Source of the DNA: Nautilus pompilius
Lineage: Eukaryota; Mollusca; Cephalopoda; Nautilida; Nautilidae
Assembly: GCA_018389105.1 (NCBI GenBank)
Contig: JACATO010000310.1
Coordinates: 1,908,501 to 1,972,500 of the forward strand
Length of the DNA stretch: 64,000 nt
Direction of reading: 5' to 3'
Shown: piece by piece, positions 59,560 through 64,000 of the stretch
Numbering within the stretch: position 1 is the stretch's first letter
Layout: the number at the start of each line of letters is the position of its first letter
Translations under genes and position numbers: made by a program
The notes under the pieces: model-generated
The model's database searches: none
What the model was told of the DNA's origin: nothing
The model's input: the letters and a program-made list of their open reading frames with translations, nothing else

Positions 59560-60868
59560 CGAGATCTGTCGGAAAAGTATCCGACCTTAGAGTGGGAGGG
59601 ATTATGTACTTGGTGGGGTTCAATTGTTAATCCCCTTCGAAGTAGGCCCCTTGTGCCTCCACACACTTGGCCCAGCGATCCTTCTACTGTTCGAAGCAAG
59701 TCTGGAAAGCTTCTTCCAGAATGGCTCTCAGCTCCGCCGTCGCATTCAGCATGATGTCCTCTTGGCTCTCAAAGCGGGAGTCTTTCGGTGACATCTTCAT
59801 TTTTGGGAACAACCAGAAGTCAGAAAGAGCCTTGTCTGGAGAGTAGGGAGCCTGGCGAATGAGCGAAATGCCTTTCTTTGCCAAGAAACCTTGAATCAGC
59901 TGCGACGAATGAGCCGGGGCGTTGTCATGATGCAACTGCCAGTTTTTGCGAGGCCCACAGATCCGATCTCTTGCGCCGAACTGCATCACGAAGACGTCGG
60001 AGGACTTCCTGATAGTACTCCTTTGTAACTGCTTGCCCTTATGGCGCGTATTCGTGATGCACAACGCCTCGGTAGTCGAATAAAACAGTTAGCATCACCT
60101 TGATTTTTCTCCGGACGTTGGCGATGTTGGGTGCTTCCATTGTGATAACTGAGCTTTGGTTACCGGGTCGTACCCCTACACCCACATCTCATCTCCAGTT
60201 ATCACGGTATTCTGGAACTAAGGATCCCTGTTGGCAGTATCCAGCAGGTCCTGCGCAACCTCAAGATGAAGTTGTTGTTGTTCATGAGAAAACAGCTTGG
60301 GCATAAATTTCGCTGCCACTCTGCGCGATCCCAAATCCTCCTTTAAAATTGCATATGCAGAATCTTTACTGATCCCAACCTCGTCACCAATTTCCCGCAC
60401 CGTCAAACGACGATCCTCCATTATCAAGGTCCGCACTTTCTCGATAACAACTGCATTGCGGCTTGTTGATGGCCTCCCGGAATGCTGGTCACTCTCCACT
60501 GATGTGCGGCCATCTTTGAACCTGTTGTGCCATTCTTTTATCTGGGTAACACCCATGGCATTGTCACCAAAAGCCTGTTGAATTTTGCGAATTCTTTCCG
60601 CATCTCCAAGCTTTTGGCAAAACGTCATACAAGATCGTTGTTCCACACGTTCAGTCATCACGGGCGAAATGAAAATGCAACGAGTAAGTAGTACAGCAAT
60701 TCACACGCTGGCTGTCTGACAGCGACTGACGCATCCAGCAAGCCCGCCAAAAATCCACGCATGCGCATAAAGGCATGCGGCTCCCACTATGCACACCCTT
60801 TTCTCCCTATCGTCATTACTTCCCTCGGGAAAAAAAAATAAAGTCGGATATTTTTTCGACAGACCTCG
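59560..60868 (-). mobile_element. Mariner transposon (DD34D), nearly full length, 1309 bp
   Basis: The ends are inverted repeats of about 30 bases, beginning CGAGATCTGTCGG at 59560 and CGAGGTCTGTCG (minus strand) at 60868, with four mismatches. They are flanked by the dinucleotide TA on each side (59558-59559 and 60869-60870), the mariner target duplication. The size and single transposase gene fit the family. It lies beside a decayed Tc1 copy that starts within about 100 bases. Confidence 0.93.
59690..60658 (-). pseudogene. Mariner transposase, broken
   Basis: ATG at 60658 starts a 146-residue frame (MTERVEQRSCMTFCQKLGDA) with both helix-turn-helix regions: KEWHNRFKDGRTS with SGRPSTSR, then LTVREIGDEVGISKDSAYAI. 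That frame ends at a stop near 60220. The next piece holds VITGDEMWV with the first catalytic Asp, followed by a further in-frame stop and a shift of frame. The last frame holds LHHDNAPAHSS and YSPDKALSDFWLFPKMK; exactly 34 residues separate the second and third Asp, making it DD34D. At least two stops and one frameshift make the copy inactive, while the N-terminal DNA-binding part is still open. Confidence 0.9.
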
Positions 60869-60949
60869 TATAAACCTACCGGTGGGCACGTTGTCTTATC
60901 AGAGAGGTCCGCGCAGTTTATATATATATTTTTGATGGAACGATCTCAG

Positions 60950-61640
60950 AAGACATTGGAGAGAAGCAGCGCATCTCCCTGAAGCCATCCCAAACACTCT
61001 CGACAGAACTTAGCTCGGGAGAACGCGCCGGCCCACACCATACGGTCTCAAAGACACTGGTCGGTTGCGCGCGGACGGGCATTATAGAAGACTTCGCAAA
61101 TTCGAGTCGCTATTCAAAAATCCCTACTTTGCGAATAGATCGTTATGAAGCTCGGGCACGTTCGCACCCTCCACCGATGGAATTATGCTAAGACCGTCTA
61201 GCCCCCTCCCCCTCCCGTAGCGATCTTTCTTCTATAATGTTCGTGGGCTGACTGCGTGTTCCACATTCGCTCCAGACCAACAAGCGCCTTGAGTCACACC
61301 GGATGTGAAATCTCGGCCCATCGGTGAAGAGAGCTTGACTCCAGTCACGTGACGTCGATGTGACATTTCCACGGTACCGGTTCATCCGCTCCATTTTACG
61401 GAGATGAACACCAGGGGCCATCTCGCATGGAGCCCTCTTTTTTCATGCAGCACCCACCCCGGAAGCGCGTATACCTCTAAGGCTGATACCAGCGTTATTT
61501 TGGCCGCAAGGGAGTCAGAAGCAAGTTTTGTTGGTGCTAAAATTCTGCTTTTGACAGCCCGGAAGCGACGCGAGCGATCATCTGCTGGATTATGGCCCAT
61601 GGTAACCGGTCTTTAGACAATATCTCCATGCACTTTAAAC
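60950..61640 (-). pseudogene. Decayed Tc1-like transposase
   Basis: Minus-strand pieces follow Tc1 order: LHEKRGLHARWPLV (about 61455-61410), SQALFTDGPRFHIRCDSRRL (about 61340-61275) around the first catalytic Asp, and PARSPELSSVESVWDGFREM (about 61040-60975) around the last acidic residue. The middle block with the second Asp is not clear. Stops and frame changes are present. The mariner ends at 60868, just beyond it. Confidence 0.7.
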
Positions 61641-62227
61641 TGTCTCCACGGACAAAAAACATCACACGCCTCTCTATTCACAGTTAACCATTCCGCCACG
61701 TGGTTTTTGTGACTGTCCATACCCCGTCCTTCAAATAGCTCTCTTAAATAGATGTACAATGTAATTTTATCTCCACCTGCTCTTGTTTAGCTACAGAGAT
61801 AGAAAGACGTATATTGAAAACCAGTTGACCGGATTTCTTGCAGATTAAGTTGTGCACCACGGCAATAAGTCGGCGAGTAATCTATCAGCTAAGGAAACCT
61901 TCGATTTCAGTTAGGGCTGCTTGGTAAACTCGGCCTGGAGTTTAGCTGCTGCATTGAAAGTTCAAATGTCTAGAGTTTAGTTCAGCTTTGTCGTTACAAG
62001 ATGGCTTACGCAATACCTCACAGTAAAACGAGATGTTTCTCACGATTTTCAACGGGTTTGCATTATCATTATCAGTAAATATTTTATAAAACGAATTCCA
62101 TTTATGGACAGATTTTTACCAAAATTATTTGGTATTTATAGCCACAAGCCATTCTGAAACTTTATCCAGTTTATAGTTATGACCTTTAGTACTGGCAAAT
62201 GTAGATAGCCAGAACATCTTTTAAGTC

Positions 62228-62281
<54 letters not shown>

Positions 62282-62370
62282 AGCTGCCAGCAGGATTAGA
62301 AGCACACACACACAAAAAAGGTCCTTTATCTAATAGTAATAAAATGATTTTAAATGTGTGATTTGAGAGG
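61641..62370. other. Non-coding DNA with (CA)n run
   Basis: No supported gene. A (CA)n/(CG)n run lies at 62230-62281. Confidence 0.45.
62230..62281. repeat. (CA)n microsatellite
   Basis: CA run with a short CG interruption near its start. Confidence 0.95.
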
Positions 62371-62374
62371 GGAC

Positions 62375-62935
62375 TTAGAGCCCTGGCGGAATCTACACTT
62401 TTCCAATGAGGCCCGGCTTCAGGAATTCATGTCTGGAGGTTGCACCGGGATTTAGGGGTCTAACGAAATCGTTCGAGCCCAATGTTATCAGCCCGAAAAT
62501 AAGTATAGAGACGGGAGCGTCATTGTGTGGGCTGCAGCACTCCGGCAAGGTGGAAAGACAGAATTGGTATTCGTCGATAAATATCACAATTCTCCCGGGT
62601 ACATTGCTACTTTTAAAGACAAGCTAAAAAGAGACCAAGAGTTTCGCTGCTCATATTCTTCAGGACGGAGATACTTCATACCAAAGCTGCTTAGCGGCTG
62701 ATCAAGGCCACTACTTTCTTGTGTACCCCCCATAAGTTCCAATGAAAACTCTATCGAATATCCAGGGGTATTCTTCAGCTGAGAGCCGACTTCTCACGTA
62801 CCGCAAATAAGGCAAAATTAAAGGAAGTTTTCGTAACCTTGAACGGGCCATGACACAAACTCTTGTCGATTCAACGCCTAACGGATTGTGGCCTGTAGCT
62901 CGATCGGGCACTGACATAAAGAATTTTACTTTAAT
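62375..62935 (+). pseudogene. Decayed Tc1/mariner-superfamily transposase, C-terminal half
   Basis: Plus-strand pieces give SIVWAAALRQGGKTELVFVD and KYHNSPGYIATFKDKLKR (about 62515-62630). A NENSIEYPGVF-like block (about 62745-62770) corresponds to SPDLNPIEHVW. The terminal TLVDSTPNGLWPVARSGTD (about 62860-62920) corresponds to the LVDSMPRRxxAVIxxKG end of Tc1-type transposases. Several frame changes are present and the N-terminal half is missing. It is in the opposite orientation to the Tc1 copy at 60950. Confidence 0.65.
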
Positions 62936-64000
62936 GTCTGTCTTTACTTTGTGTTTTCACAACGGACCGACATATTGTAATAACAGTAGATACCCTAATT
63001 ATTATGGCAGGAAACACTGTATTATTTTTTTTTTTTTAAAAAAAAACACAAACACTGAAACCTCGGCTCTGCTTAGTTATCTTCCGATGGCTGACAGAAG
63101 ATCTAACGATGGGTTTTAAATGATTAAGGGTGTCCAGGTGATTCACTTTAATCACACATATTTGTAAAGAAAAAAAATAAATTAAAAGGCTAAGAAGATT
63201 TATAAATTACGCTAGACAGAGTTCATCTTTAATGATTGACAAAGGAAGGACTGCGAAGCAGGAACCATAGGGTGCTTTTACCCATCCGCCACTACGGCTG
63301 GAAGTAAACGTGACGTAGAGACGGCGTCGATGCGAACTCCTGGGTTCTCTTTTGTCATCAAGTTCGCGAACTAAAGGTGAAGTATAGATGTATTTCGTTC
63401 CGGTGCCAGCAAAACGGAAAGTAGGCTTTCGGTGCGGAAGCCCCGTTTTTAATAGCCATTGGTATTAACGTACCTGGATCTGCCGACACGGTGAGATATC
63501 AGGTTATTAGAAATTGCTGATAACCGGCATCCATCTGACCTCTATTTTTTTGCGCGGAGGCTCGGTCTCAGTGAACGCAAATATGAGTCCTATTATAATT
63601 TTAATGGATCTAAGTTGGTAATCAATATTTGAACCGTTTTGCCGCAGCTGTTACCTGGCTGGCACTAAAGCCGAGGAAAGATGTTTATTTTGGTAAATTA
63701 TACCTGACGCTGCGTGTGTGCTTTTATATATATATATATAAGTTTATTTTAAATCTCTGCTTTCTATTTATTTCCCACAAAGAAACGCTGGGGTTCCTAT
63801 TTAATGTCCCCTCTAATCGATAAACCTTGTTTGAATCGTCAAGGATGCCATTCTCTGGCTTACTGCGGTGATACGTTTGAATTAGACTTCGTTTGGAGTC
63901 TCAACAGAGATGGCGAGGCACCTTCCCAAACCCCATTAGAACCGGTCCTGCTTAGCAGGTTGGCATGTCACTTCTTCGTCCGTCGGGTCTGTTCAAGCCG
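62936..64000. other. Non-coding DNA to the window end
   Basis: No supported gene. Only short frames and A/T runs (63024-63046) are present, with a (TA)n at 63727-63741. Confidence 0.4.

Noticed and set aside
1-64000. LTR retroelements or other virus-like elements
   Set aside because: No paired long terminal repeats and no capsid, protease, reverse transcriptase or envelope motifs were recognised on either strand.

Overview
The window is animal nuclear DNA. It has spliced genes with GT-AG introns, CpG-rich promoter stretches, many microsatellites and decayed DNA transposons (hAT, Tc1, mariner, Tigger/pogo) plus a tRNA-derived SINE. The gene content (an acidic-mammalian-chitinase-type GH18 chitinase with a CBM14 domain, an ASAP-type ArfGAP) and the mixture of ZBED/FAM200-like hAT and mariner copies fit an invertebrate, most plausibly a lophotrochozoan such as a mollusc. 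That placement is inference; nothing in the window fixes the species.

Region 1-15,100 is the 5' end of an ASAP1/2-like gene read on the minus strand. Its first coding exon (14,644-14,519) ends in a perfect splice donor. Everything from 14,518 down to position 1 looks like its very long first coding intron, which holds a 99/86-bp minisatellite and, at the window edge, a hAT transposon with a long uninterrupted transposase frame. Region 15,100-23,500 is intergenic: microsatellites, a dead Tigger transposase, a CT/CRE-like satellite and a crisp 299-bp hAT MITE with a perfect 8-bp target duplication.

Region 23,584-35,184 (minus strand) is the best gene here: a complete secreted chitinase of 544 residues. 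I could follow it through ten coding exons with matching phases, one non-coding leader exon and a TATA box plus initiator. Its introns have collected two dead Tc1 copies, a SINE and microsatellites. Region 35,200-46,400 is mostly non-coding: a CpG-rich stretch, a G-rich 13-bp minisatellite and another Tc1 scrap.

At 46,480-47,173 (plus strand) lies the first coding exon of an unrecognised single-pass membrane protein with a poly-Gln tract; two candidate downstream exons are listed with low confidence. The rest, to 64,000, is intron or intergenic DNA with two more CT/TGACGTCA satellite arrays, a nearly full-length DD34D mariner with both inverted repeats, and two further dead Tc1/mariner copies. 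I see no LTR or other virus-like element, no CRISPR array, no rRNA and no genuine tRNA gene. I found no convincing new multi-gene system; the most unusual signal is the repeated family of CT satellites studded with CRE palindromes.
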